From Flavobacterium frigidimaris (GTDB taxonomy: Bacteria; Bacteroidota; Bacteroidia; Flavobacteriales; Flavobacteriaceae), in the NCBI GenBank assembly GCA_900129595.1, contig FQWG01000021.1, positions 1-64,000 of the forward strand: 64,000 nucleotides of DNA. Direction: 5' to 3'. The position numbers and the translations under genes were made by a program. The notes beneath the pieces are model-generated. The model made no database searches. It was given only the letters and a program-made list of their open reading frames with translations, and was not told the DNA's origin. This document shows positions 36,086-45,032 of the stretch, piece by piece. How positions within the stretch are numbered: position 1 is the stretch's first letter; each line of letters opens with the position of its first letter.

Positions 36086-37363
36086 ATGAAAAAAATATTC
36101 ATCCCTATAGTAGCTTTTGCATCACTTTTAATCAGCTGCAACGAAGATTATTTAGACCCAACCAAACCGTCTCAGGAATTAGTTTTTGGATCCAGAGAAG
36201 GAATCATTGGTGCTGCAAACGGATTGCAACAGCTTTGGTCTGTTGACCGAACAAGCCCTGTTTACAACACCATTACCGGTAACGGATTTACAACAAAAGA
36301 ACTACGACTTATAAATGCAGGAAATGTTGACGAAGGTGAACTTTCTGTTGGTGGCGAAGTTCTTTCTACTAAAAATGCCGTAGTAAACAATCTATGGTCA
36401 CAATGTCTGGTAATTAAATCTGAGTCTCAAAAAGTTATCGATAATATCGATGTACTAACAGCCGAAACCGAAAGATCAAGTGTTCTTGTCCATGCTACTC
36501 TTTTTAAAGCAATGGCACTTACCACTCTTGTTCAATATTTTCAGAGTGTTCCTTTAAAAACGGCAAAAAATGCCACTTTCGACTCAAGAACTGATGTATT
36601 AAATGAAGCGATTAAAATCTTAAAAGCTACAGAGCCTTTGCTGGATAAAGCAACTGGTGCTCCGGGTTTAGTTAGTACTATTAACTATAAAAATACTGTT
36701 TATGCTCTTTTAGCCAGAACGTATTTAATGGTTGGAGACTATGATAATGCTATTGCCTATGCTACCAAAGTTGATCTTGCTGTAAAATCAGTATTTGCTT
36801 TTGATCAGATAAGCCCTAATCCAATTGCTTACGTTTCTATTACGACCAACAACGTATTTCAGCCAATCGATTTAACCTTGGGATTACCAACAGCTTTAGC
36901 TCCGACAAGTTCTGACGGAAGATTGAGTTTCTATATCAAACCGGGTTCTAATCCTACGCTTGCAACTGGTTTCTTTGATTCTAATATCAAACCAATCCCG
37001 GCTTATTTGCCAGGAGAAATGACATTAATTGTAGCAGAATCATATGCCCGAAAAGATAATTTACCTCAGGCTGTTATCGAATTAAATAAAGTTTTGACTA
37101 AAACGGCTGCAGCAGATACGTACGGAATTGGAGCTAATCTTGCACCTTATACCGGAGCACTTACCAAACCAGCTATTTTGACTGAAATTTACAGAAACCG
37201 TTGTATCGAAATGTACATGTCAAGCTTAAAATTCGAAGACAGCAGAAGATTTGAGCGTCCTGCTGCCGGAACTCCAGGAGCCGAAAGAAACCGTAACTGG
37301 TATCCTTATCCGGATTCTGAAAGAAACAACAATTCTAACACTCCAGCTGACCCTACAATATAA
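36086..37363 (+). CDS. SusD/RagB family surface lipoprotein
   Basis: This 425-residue protein is the binding lid of the SusC transporter. The lipobox is LLISCNEDY (Cys18), followed by the acidic stretch that in Bacteroidota often directs surface export. SusD-type TPR helices are visible (KNTVYALLARTYLMVGDYDNAIAYAT). The C-terminal RagB-type end includes IYRNRCIEMYMSSLKFEDSRRF. It is somewhat shorter than the usual 450-550 residues, which may reflect a small ligand. It lies 16 bases downstream of susC and is followed by a hairpin before murQ. Confidence 0.92.
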   Translation: MKKIFIPIVAFASLLISCNEDYLDPTKPSQELVFGSREGIIGAANGLQQLWSVDRTSPVYNTITGNGFTTKELRLINAGNVDEGELSVGGEVLSTKNAVVNNLWSQCLVIKSESQKVIDNIDVLTAETERSSVLVHATLFKAMALTTLVQYFQSVPLKTAKNATFDSRTDVLNEAIKILKATEPLLDKATGAPGLVSTINYKNTVYALLARTYLMVGDYDNAIAYATKVDLAVKSVFAFDQISPNPIAYVSITTNNVFQPIDLTLGLPTALAPTSSDGRLSFYIKPGSNPTLATGFFDSNIKPIPAYLPGEMTLIVAESYARKDNLPQAVIELNKVLTKTAAADTYGIGANLAPYTGALTKPAILTEIYRNRCIEMYMSSLKFEDSRRFERPAAGTPGAERNRNWYPYPDSERNNNSNTPADPTI

Positions 37364-37374
37364 GACCTCCTAAA

Positions 37375-37405
37375 ATCGAGGCATCGTGTAATGCCTCGAT
37401 ATTTT
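37375..37405 (+). terminator. Intercistronic hairpin between susD and murQ
   Basis: Perfect 10-bp arms ATCGAGGCAT and ATGCCTCGAT with a 6-base loop lie between susD and murQ. The following T tract is weak (ATTTTAT). It may act as a partial terminator or mRNA-stabilising element that sets high susCD relative to downstream gene expression. Confidence 0.65.
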
Positions 37406-37430
37406 ATACTATAAACACCATTTATTTGTT

Positions 37431-38252
37431 ATGAAAAATAAAAATCCGGAAACTGAGCAAGAATCTTTATACAAAGATTTAGATCAAATGACTGTTAAAG
37501 AACTTCTTAAAAACATCAATACAGAAGACAAGAAGGTACCGCACATTATCGAACAGCAAATTCCCAAAATTGAAAAACTGGTAAAAGCGATCGTAAAAAA
37601 GATGCAGCTTGGCGGAAGATTGTTTTATATTGGCGCCGGAACTTCAGGACGTATAGGAATTCTGGATGCCTCTGAATGTCCTCCTACTTTTGGAGTACCA
37701 CATGATATGATTATTGGTATTATTGCCGGAGGAGATACAGCAATCAGAAAAGCAGTTGAAAATGCCGAAGATGATAAAGACCAGGCCTGGAAAGATTTGG
37801 CTCAATATCAAATTTCAAGTTTGGATTTTATTATAGGAATTGCGGCTTCCGGAAACACACCATATGTATTGGGCGGACTTGAAAAAGCAAAAGAAAACAA
37901 TATCAAAACCGGAAGTATTTCGTGCATTAGCAATGGCCTTATCGCCCAGGTCGCAGATCACCCGATAGAAGTCGTTGTTGGACCGGAATTTTTAACCGGA
38001 AGTACCCGTATGAAAGCAGGAACAGCTCAAAAGCTGACCTTAAATATGATTTCTACCTCGGTTATGATTAAACTGGGAAAAATCAAAGGCAACAAAATGG
38101 TAGACATGCAATTATCTAACGAGAAATTAGTAAAAAGAGCCATCAAAATGATTATGGAAGAACTTAACATAGAATCTGATCTGGCTGCTGAACTTCTACA
38201 ACAGCACAAAAGTGTACGAGCTGTTTTATTAGATCATAACGCTAAAAAATAA
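37431..38252 (+). CDS. murQ: N-acetylmuramic acid 6-phosphate etherase
   Basis: This 273-residue cytoplasmic enzyme cleaves the lactyl ether of MurNAc-6-phosphate, giving GlcNAc-6-phosphate and D-lactate. The SIS domain starts with GGRLFYIGAGTSGRIGILDA and carries the family hallmark ECPPTFGVP. Later motifs are GIAASGNTPYVLGGL and GPEFLTGSTRMKAGTAQK. The catalytic acid expected in the ECPPT segment is present. It lies downstream of susCD and 24 bases before the SSS symporter gene. Together with anmK downstream, it defines the locus as a muramic-acid pathway. Confidence 0.96.
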   Translation: MKNKNPETEQESLYKDLDQMTVKELLKNINTEDKKVPHIIEQQIPKIEKLVKAIVKKMQLGGRLFYIGAGTSGRIGILDASECPPTFGVPHDMIIGIIAGGDTAIRKAVENAEDDKDQAWKDLAQYQISSLDFIIGIAASGNTPYVLGGLEKAKENNIKTGSISCISNGLIAQVADHPIEVVVGPEFLTGSTRMKAGTAQKLTLNMISTSVMIKLGKIKGNKMVDMQLSNEKLVKRAIKMIMEELNIESDLAAELLQQHKSVRAVLLDHNAKK

Positions 38253-38276
38253 TTTTCATCACTAACCAAAACCAAA

Positions 38277-39782
38277 ATGTCTTCAAGCACAATATTAATT
38301 TTTATCGTCGTCTATTTTGGACTTTTGCTCTTCATTTCGCATGTGATCAGCAAAAAAGGACAAGACAACGATTCGTTTTTTAAAGCCAATAAAAACTCGA
38401 AATGGTACTTAGTCGCTTTTGGAATGATTGGTACGGCCTTATCCGGAGTTACATTTATTTCGGTTCCGGGCGAAGTAGGATCTCCAAACGGAGAACAGTT
38501 CAAATATTTTCAGTTTGTATTAGGAAACGCGATCGGGTTTATCATTATAGCCAAAGTACTGCTTCCACTCTATTACCGAATGAATCTGACTTCTATTTAC
38601 AGCTATATCGAACAACGAATGGGCGTGAATAGTTATAAAACAGCGGCTTCGATTTTCCTGGTAAGCAGGACTGTAAGCTCTGCTTTTAGATTGTATCTGG
38701 TTATTATTGTTCTGCAGCGTTATGTTTTTGATTATTATGGCATTCCGTTTCCAATGACCGTGTTTTTAGCGTTGACCCTTATTTTTTTATATACTTATAA
38801 AAGCGGTTTAAAAACGATTATTATTACAGATACATTACAAACATTTTTCTTAGTCACTTCTGTTTTTATCACGATTTATTTTGTCTGCGACAGCTTAAAT
38901 TTGAGTGTCATAGAATCTATTTCGACCATTAGAAAAAGTAATTATTCGCAGGTATTTTTCTTTGATGATTTCATGACCAGTAAATACCATTTTGTAAAAC
39001 AAATTCTGGGGGGAATTTTTGTTACTATTGCAATGGTGGGCCTTGATCAGGATTTAATGCAAAAAAACCTAAGCTGTAAAAACATCGGAGAAGCACAAAA
39101 AAACATGTTTACCTTTACGGGAGTTTTTGTTTTGATCAATATTATTTTTCTAAGTTTAGGTGCATTATTATACATCTATGCAAACAAAAACGGCATTTCG
39201 GTACCGCTTGACTTAGTGACAAACAAACCAAGAACTGATTTACTTTTTCCTGAAATCGCGCTGAATCACTTGTCTATTGTTCCCGCTTTTATTTTCCTGT
39301 TAGGAATTATAGCAGCCACTTTTGCCACAACAGATTCCGCTTTGACAGCGCTAACCACTTCTTTTTGTGTCGATTTTATGGGAATGGACAAAACGGAAAA
39401 TGCCTCTAATACAAATAATGTAAAAAGAAGACACTTAGTACATTTCGGGTTTTCTATATTACTGTTCCTTGTTATTATTGTTTTAAACTCTTTTAACGAC
39501 AGTTCTGTTGTGGCCCTGATTTTCAAAGCTGCATCCTATACTTACGGTCCTTTATTGGGTTTATATGCTTTTGGATTATTGCAAAAATCAAGACGCGTCA
39601 ACGACAGATTAGTTCCGGTACTGTGTATCATTGCTCCTGTTTTGACGTATTTTATCAGCGAACATTCAGCCTCACTTTTCGGATATACATTTGACAATGA
39701 ACTTATAATACTAAACGGACTATTTACTTATATCGGACTTTATTTTACCAGCAGCACTTCTGAAGAAAAAATATCTTTTTAA
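38277..39782 (+). CDS. Sodium:solute symporter (SSS family), likely sugar/amino-sugar carrier
   Basis: This 501-residue protein has about 13 transmembrane helices and SSS family features such as GMIGTALSGVTFISVPGEVG and TFATTDSALTALTTSF. The family imports sugars, sialic acid, amino acids and vitamins with sodium. Its position between murQ and anmK suggests it carries an amino sugar, such as MurNAc, anhydro-MurNAc or GlcNAc. It could take over the role of the MurT-type transporter known from Tannerella. The specificity is inferred from gene order only. Confidence 0.88.
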   Translation: MSSSTILIFIVVYFGLLLFISHVISKKGQDNDSFFKANKNSKWYLVAFGMIGTALSGVTFISVPGEVGSPNGEQFKYFQFVLGNAIGFIIIAKVLLPLYYRMNLTSIYSYIEQRMGVNSYKTAASIFLVSRTVSSAFRLYLVIIVLQRYVFDYYGIPFPMTVFLALTLIFLYTYKSGLKTIIITDTLQTFFLVTSVFITIYFVCDSLNLSVIESISTIRKSNYSQVFFFDDFMTSKYHFVKQILGGIFVTIAMVGLDQDLMQKNLSCKNIGEAQKNMFTFTGVFVLINIIFLSLGALLYIYANKNGISVPLDLVTNKPRTDLLFPEIALNHLSIVPAFIFLLGIIAATFATTDSALTALTTSFCVDFMGMDKTENASNTNNVKRRHLVHFGFSILLFLVIIVLNSFNDSSVVALIFKAASYTYGPLLGLYAFGLLQKSRRVNDRLVPVLCIIAPVLTYFISEHSASLFGYTFDNELIILNGLFTYIGLYFTSSTSEEKISF

Positions 39783-39853
39783 GTCAATTTGTATTTAAAA
39801 TTGTCTGATTTTAGCCTTTCAATTGAAACTGTTTTCATAAAATTTTAATTTTC

Positions 39854-41062
39854 ATGAATAAAAATATTAATGCACTTTATAAAATTGCACAAAAAGAAAC
39901 CCGAAAAATCATTGGGTTAATGTCAGGAACTTCTCTTGACGGTCTCGACATTGCTTTATGCGAAATTTCTGGTTCCGGCGAAAACACCAGCGTCAGACTG
40001 AGTCAATTTGAAACGGTTGATTATTCTGAAGATATCAAAAACGAAATCCGTAAAGTTTTCGCTAAGAAAAATATCGATTTTCAGCATTTGGTCGTGCTCA
40101 ACGAATGGATTGGTATTTTGCACGCTGATATGATCAGTAATTGTCTTCAAAAATGGAATATTCCGTCGCAGGAAGTTGATTTGATTGCTTCGCACGGACA
40201 AACTGTTTTGCATGCTCCTAAGTTCTTACACCAACAGGAAAAATTTCCAAACGCCACTTTACAAATCGGAGACGGAGATCATATTGCCGTAAAAACCGGA
40301 ATCATCACCTTGTCAGATTTCAGACAAAAACACATTGCCGCTGGTGGCGAAGGTGCTCCGTTAGCCGTTTATGGCGATTATTTTTTATTCGGAAAAAAAG
40401 GAGAAAACCGTATTATGCTCAACATGGGAGGTATTGCCAATTTTACCTTTTTACCTGCTTCCTTACATCCTGAAGAAACTTTTGTAACAGATACAGGAAC
40501 CGGAAATACATTAATCGATCTTTTTGTAAAACAATATTATCCTGAAAAAAGCTACGACAAAGACGCTGAAATAGCACAACAAGGAATAGTGAATCAAGTG
40601 TTGCTGAACAATTTGAAAGACAATGCTTTTTTCTCTCAAAAGTTCCCAAAAACTATAGGACCGGAACTCTTTGGCGCTGATTATGTAAAAGCGGCACTTT
40701 CAAAAAGCAATATCAACAATATTACTGCTCCTGATTTATTAGCGACTTTAACGCGTTTTAGTGCTGAAACAATTGCAGAAGCTATTCAATATGCTGTGAA
40801 AAGTTCTTCCTGCCAACTCGAAGATTTCAAAATCTATATGTCCGGCGGAGGCACACATAACCCATTACTTGTAAAATGGCTGAAAGAGTTATTGCCTTGT
40901 CAATTTCGCAAAAGTGATGATCTCGGCATTTCCGGAGATGCTAAAGAAGCGGTTTTATTTGCCATTTTAGCCAATGAAACGATTGCCGGAGACGGCTTTA
41001 ATTTTGGCACACAAAAAGGAATTCCGTCTGTTACGATGGGAAAAATTTCGTTTCCTGATTAA
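39854..41062 (+). CDS. anmK: Anhydro-N-acetylmuramic acid kinase
   Basis: This 402-residue ASKHA-fold kinase opens the 1,6-anhydro ring of anhydro-MurNAc and phosphorylates it to MurNAc-6-phosphate, the substrate of MurQ. Signature segments are GLMSGTSLDGLDIALCEI at the N-terminal ATP site, LIASHGQTVLHAP, LQIGDGDHIA, MLNMGGIANFTFLP with DTGTGNTLID, and YMSGGGTHNPLL. The length is as expected. It follows the symporter gene by 71 bases, on the same strand. Confidence 0.95.
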   Translation: MNKNINALYKIAQKETRKIIGLMSGTSLDGLDIALCEISGSGENTSVRLSQFETVDYSEDIKNEIRKVFAKKNIDFQHLVVLNEWIGILHADMISNCLQKWNIPSQEVDLIASHGQTVLHAPKFLHQQEKFPNATLQIGDGDHIAVKTGIITLSDFRQKHIAAGGEGAPLAVYGDYFLFGKKGENRIMLNMGGIANFTFLPASLHPEETFVTDTGTGNTLIDLFVKQYYPEKSYDKDAEIAQQGIVNQVLLNNLKDNAFFSQKFPKTIGPELFGADYVKAALSKSNINNITAPDLLATLTRFSAETIAEAIQYAVKSSSCQLEDFKIYMSGGGTHNPLLVKWLKELLPCQFRKSDDLGISGDAKEAVLFAILANETIAGDGFNFGTQKGIPSVTMGKISFPD

Positions 41063-41331
41063 ACTCAGTTTAAATTTAAAAAAATAAAAAGCGTATCATT
41101 TCATGAGCTGTTTTCAAAGAAATCATTGTGCATTTAGGACCGGGCTTCTTCTTTTGAATTAGTTCTGTTTTCGAGAATCAAATACCGGCATCGTTACCCT
41201 ACTCTATACTTTTTATTCTAATTTGGAGTTTAGACTTATGGTATTTTTATAAAAAAGGCATGGTTTTTAAGGTGTAAACTATTAAAAATATCAGATCAAA
41301 ATTATAATTTCAAATAGTCCGCTAAAAAAAC

Positions 41332-41339
41332 TATTTTTG
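41332..41339 (+). promoter_or_regulatory. Possible promoter box for the second half of the locus
   Basis: TATTTTTG matches the -7 consensus TAnnTTTG and lies 23 bases before the start at 41362. The -33 element is not clear. About 270 bases of gene-free sequence with no terminator-like hairpin separate it from anmK. Confidence 0.4.
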
Positions 41340-41361
41340 GTTTCTGTTAAAAAAGATTAAA

Positions 41362-42933
41362 ATGCATAAAAATCAGCACTTAATATTTCCTATTCTATTT
41401 TTATTGTTCTTTAATTGGAGCGCCAATTCACAAGAAAAAATACTATACCCTAAAAACGAATTCAGAGGGGTATGGATTGCAACTGTGGTCAACATCGACT
41501 GGCCAAAAACGGCTATAGATGGCGTAGAAAAAGAAAAAGCAGATTATCTGGAAATTTTAGATGCCTACAAAAAGCTAAATTATAATGCTGTAATCGTTCA
41601 GATCAGAAGCGTTGGTGACGCTTTTTATCCATCGGAATTCGCACCCTGGTCGCGTTTTTTGACCGGCAAAGAAGGTCAGGCACCAAATCCGTATTACGAT
41701 GCATTGGCCTGGATGATTGAAGAAGCACACAAGCGAGGTTTTGAGTTTCATGCCTGGCTGAATCCGTACCGTGCTACTTTCGATTTAAACAAAAATCTTT
41801 TAAGCCCTAATCACGACGTTTTCAAACATCCGGAATGGATGATAGAATATGCCGGAAAGCTATATTACGATCCTGCATTGCCTGAAGTTCAGGAACATTT
41901 AACTAAAGTGGTGAAAGAAGTGGTTGATAAATACGATATTGACGCAATTCATTTTGATGACTATTTTTATCCGTATACTGTTCCCGGAAAATCTTTTAAC
42001 GATACGGCTTCATTTAGAAAATATGGCGCAGGCTTAAGCCTTTCGGACTGGCGTCGTGCCAATGTGAGCAATTTTGTGCACACCATTTCGACAACAATTA
42101 AAGCAAGTAAACCATGGGTTCAATTCGGAATTAGTCCGTTTGGAGTCTGGCGTAATAAATCAGCAGACCCTAAAGGTTCTGAAACACAATCGACCTCTAA
42201 TTACGATGATCTATACGCTGATCCGGTTTTATGGATGGATCAAAAATGGATTGATTACATCTTACCTCAATTGTACTGGAGTATGAACAACCCAAGGGCT
42301 TCTTATTCTAAATTGGTAAAATGGTGGTCTGAAAATTCGAATAATACCGCGCTTTATATTGGTCATGCTTCTTACAAAATCAGAGGCGACAGTGATAAAA
42401 GCTGGAATTTTATAAACGAAATTCCAACCCAAATTGATTTTGCAAGAACTTTCAAAAAAGTAAGCGGAAGCGCTTATTTCAGCTCAAAATGGTTCATGAA
42501 CAAAAACTTTGATCTTGTACGTCTTTTAGAAGAAAACCAATACAAATATCCTGCGCTTCCTGCTGCAGTTCCCAATCTAAAACACATTGTTATTGATATT
42601 CCGGTAGTCAATGAGTATCAAAAAGACAGTGTACATTATGCTTTCAATATCAAAGCGCCATTGAATACAAAAGTGCGTTACATGGTACTTTACGGAGGAG
42701 AAAGCACATCGAAAATTGACATAAATGATCCGTCAAAAATAATTGATAAAATTACCGTTTGCGAAACCAACGGCACTATTCAGTTTTCTATTCCTGCCGA
42801 AAAAATGAATCAATACAAAGCTTGTGCTGTTACGTTTATTGATTATTATGCAAACGAAAGCACTCCAACAAACATTGATCTAAAAAAGACATTTAAACTT
42901 TATACTCCTTCACAACCTAATGAAAACAGATAA
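41362..42933 (+). CDS. GH10-like (DUF187/GHL10) glycosyl hydrolase, DigH/YngK type
   Basis: This 523-residue protein is exported by a signal peptide (MHKNQHLIFPILFLLFFNWSANSQE). The GHL10 domain runs from about residue 30 to 390. It contains EFRGVWIATVVNIDWP, VIVQIRSVGDAFYPSEFAPWS, RGFEFHAWLNPYRA and DAIHFDDYFYPY. The last two carry acidic residues typical of the barrel active site. E. coli DigH (YddW), of the same family, cuts peptidoglycan glycan strands stripped of peptides. A small C-terminal beta domain follows. A role in breaking down denuded glycan fits the murQ/anmK/nagZ neighbours. It overlaps the next gene by 14 bases. Confidence 0.87.
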   Translation: MHKNQHLIFPILFLLFFNWSANSQEKILYPKNEFRGVWIATVVNIDWPKTAIDGVEKEKADYLEILDAYKKLNYNAVIVQIRSVGDAFYPSEFAPWSRFLTGKEGQAPNPYYDALAWMIEEAHKRGFEFHAWLNPYRATFDLNKNLLSPNHDVFKHPEWMIEYAGKLYYDPALPEVQEHLTKVVKEVVDKYDIDAIHFDDYFYPYTVPGKSFNDTASFRKYGAGLSLSDWRRANVSNFVHTISTTIKASKPWVQFGISPFGVWRNKSADPKGSETQSTSNYDDLYADPVLWMDQKWIDYILPQLYWSMNNPRASYSKLVKWWSENSNNTALYIGHASYKIRGDSDKSWNFINEIPTQIDFARTFKKVSGSAYFSSKWFMNKNFDLVRLLEENQYKYPALPAAVPNLKHIVIDIPVVNEYQKDSVHYAFNIKAPLNTKVRYMVLYGGESTSKIDINDPSKIIDKITVCETNGTIQFSIPAEKMNQYKACAVTFIDYYANESTPTNIDLKKTFKLYTPSQPNENR

Positions 42934-44185
42934 TAAACCCTGGTTCTGGATTCCGCTTCTCAATTTTGCATCTGGCTTGCCGTATGCTGTAATTATCTCC
43001 GTTTCGGTGATTATGTACAAAAATTTGGGAATTTCAAATGAAGATATTGGCGTCTACACCAGTTTATTATATTTACCCTGGGTTATAAAACCACTTTGGA
43101 GTCCGCTTATCGAAATTATAGGAACTAAAAGAAAATGGTTCCTGACCATGCAGCTTATTATTTCAATCGCGTTTTTAGTTGTCGGATTTACAATTCCAAT
43201 GAATGGCTTTTTCTACATGACTTTAGCTATATTTTGGGTCGCTGCTTTTGCATCCGCCTCCAATGATATTGCCAGCGATGGATTCTATTTGTTAGTATTG
43301 CCGGAAGACAAACAATCTTTTTTTATAGGAATCAGAAGTACCTTTTACAGACTTTCGATGTTGGCCGGAAACGGATTAATCGTGCTTTTGGCAGGATATC
43401 TGGAACATAAATATGGTGACAATACAAAAGCCTGGTCGTATACTATGGTTTTTGTTGGTTTGTTAATGGCTTTTATAACCGTTTATAATTATTTTTCGAC
43501 TCCAAGAACAGAAATAAATGCAGGCGAAAAACCAAAAGATGTCAATGAAAAAAGTTTCATCACCATCTTTATTAGTTTTTTCAGGAAAAAGCAAATTGGT
43601 TTAATACTATCGTTTATTTTGTTGTTTCGATTAGGAGAATCCCAATTAATAAAAATGTTAAGTCCATTTTTAATTGATCCGGTGAATGTTGGCGGAATGG
43701 GATTAGACACTCAGGATGTCGGAATCATCTACGGAACATTTGGAGTTGCCGCTTTAACCATTGGGGGAATCTTAGGAGGAATTGCAATTTCGAAACAAGG
43801 ATTGACCAAATGGATGTTACCGATGATTTTAACGATGCATTTACCTATTATTGGTTTCATCTTATTAGCCCATTTTCATCCAGCTTCTGTTTATTATATC
43901 TACGCAGTAGTCATTATAGAACAATTTGGCTACGGTTTTGGTTTTGCCGCATTCATGATGTATTTAATTCATGTGGCCGAAGGAGAATCAAAAACGGCAC
44001 ATTATGCTCTTGCCACAGGTTTTATGGCACTTGGAATGATGTTACCCGGAATGTTAAGCGGTTATATTCAGGAATATTTAGGCTACGGAAATTTCTTTAT
44101 TTGGGTATTTCTCGCTACAATTCCCGGAATTATTTTATCGCGTTTTATAACTTTCCCTAAAGATTTCGGTAAAAAAACAGCATAA
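42920..44185 (+). CDS. AmpG-like MFS muropeptide permease
   Basis: This 421-residue protein has about 12 transmembrane helices of the major facilitator superfamily. AmpG-like features include the N-terminal FASGLPYAVIISVSVIMYKN, YLPWVIKPLWSPLIE, ASNDIASDGFYLL (the acidic helix-4 motif of AmpG) and FIGIRSTFYRLS. AmpG imports GlcNAc-anhydroMurNAc muropeptides for recycling. Its start lies within the last 14 bases of the GH10-like gene, so the two are translationally coupled. The surrounding anmK, murQ and GH3 genes support the assignment. Confidence 0.9.
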   Translation: MKTDNKPWFWIPLLNFASGLPYAVIISVSVIMYKNLGISNEDIGVYTSLLYLPWVIKPLWSPLIEIIGTKRKWFLTMQLIISIAFLVVGFTIPMNGFFYMTLAIFWVAAFASASNDIASDGFYLLVLPEDKQSFFIGIRSTFYRLSMLAGNGLIVLLAGYLEHKYGDNTKAWSYTMVFVGLLMAFITVYNYFSTPRTEINAGEKPKDVNEKSFITIFISFFRKKQIGLILSFILLFRLGESQLIKMLSPFLIDPVNVGGMGLDTQDVGIIYGTFGVAALTIGGILGGIAISKQGLTKWMLPMILTMHLPIIGFILLAHFHPASVYYIYAVVIIEQFGYGFGFAAFMMYLIHVAEGESKTAHYALATGFMALGMMLPGMLSGYIQEYLGYGNFFIWVFLATIPGIILSRFITFPKDFGKKTA

Positions 44186-44206
44186 ACCGCTAAACCTATA
44201 ACGCCT

Positions 44207-44548
44207 ATGGAAATCAATGAAAACATCCAGACTGAACGAAACCTGAAAGCAATTGAATTGGAGAAAGCAGGAGAAATTGAAAAAGCAATTGCGTTATACG
44301 AAGAAAATATTACTGAAGGTTTTAAAGGAAATCATCCTTATGACCGGCTGGCAACAATCTACAAAAACCAAATCGATCTCGAAAATGAGATTAGGGTTTT
44401 AGAAAAAGCCATTATCGTTTACGAAGAAATCACAATGGAAGACCGTCTGGAAGGCTTACCAAAACTTTTCCGTTTCAAAAACCGATTAGAAAAAGCCTTA
44501 CACACCAAAACCCAGCTTGCCAAACAAAAGAAAAGCAAACTGAAATAA
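44207..44548 (+). CDS. Small TPR-like hypothetical protein
   Basis: This is a 113-residue helical, highly charged protein. The segment AIELEKAGEIEKAIALYEEN is TPR-like, and a second helix pair (HPYDRLATIYKNQIDLENEI, then RVLEKAIIVYEE) follows. The tail is lysine-rich. It has no signal peptide or catalytic motif. It lies 21 bases after the AmpG-like gene and 24 before a GNAT gene, so it belongs to the operon, but its role is unknown. Confidence 0.7.
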   Translation: MEINENIQTERNLKAIELEKAGEIEKAIALYEENITEGFKGNHPYDRLATIYKNQIDLENEIRVLEKAIIVYEEITMEDRLEGLPKLFRFKNRLEKALHTKTQLAKQKKSKLK

Positions 44549-44572
44549 AGAACCACTTTTACAATATTTATC

Positions 44573-45022
44573 ATGACCAGTTTAAAGAGAACCAACTCTG
44601 ACGATATTGATTTTAAAAATTTGGTCGTTTTATTAGACCGGGATTTAAAAATCAGAGACGGAGAAGATCATACCTTTTACAATCAATTTAATAAAACCGA
44701 TGCAATAAAACACGTTATCGTTTTCTACGAAAATAATAGCGCCGTAGGTTGTGGCGCTTTTAGGGAAAAAGAAAATGATACCGTCGAAATCAAACGCATG
44801 TTTGTACATCCTGATTACCGCAAAAAAGGAATTGCATCAGCTTTGCTCTCAGCACTAGAAATCTGGGCTGCCGAAGAAAACTACAATTACACCATTCTGG
44901 AAACAGGAAAAAAACAACCTGAAGCCATTAACTTATACCAAAAACAAGGCTATTCTGTAATACCCAATTATCCGCCTTATGAAAATATGGATAATAGTGT
45001 CTGCATGAAAAAAGCTTTATAA
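44573..45022 (+). CDS. GNAT family N-acetyltransferase
   Basis: This 149-residue acetyltransferase has motif A as VHPDYRKKGIASALLSALE and the C-terminal AINLYQKQGYSVIPNY. It resembles the widespread YjgM/ElaA-type GNAT proteins next to metabolic genes. It ends 10 bases before the GH3 gene. An amino-sugar or amino-acid substrate would fit the operon, but nothing in the sequence identifies it. Confidence 0.85.
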   Translation: MTSLKRTNSDDIDFKNLVVLLDRDLKIRDGEDHTFYNQFNKTDAIKHVIVFYENNSAVGCGAFREKENDTVEIKRMFVHPDYRKKGIASALLSALEIWAAEENYNYTILETGKKQPEAINLYQKQGYSVIPNYPPYENMDNSVCMKKAL

Positions 45023-45032
45023 TATTATAAAA

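Noticed and set aside
39266..39526. Minus-strand 86-residue frame inside the symporter gene
   Set aside because: It is a shadow of the symporter coding sequence, with no features of its own.
44207..45022. Toxin-antitoxin pair (TPR-like gene plus GNAT)
   Set aside because: GNAT toxins pair with RHH or similar DNA-binding antitoxins. The small protein here is TPR-like, and both genes are embedded in a metabolic operon.
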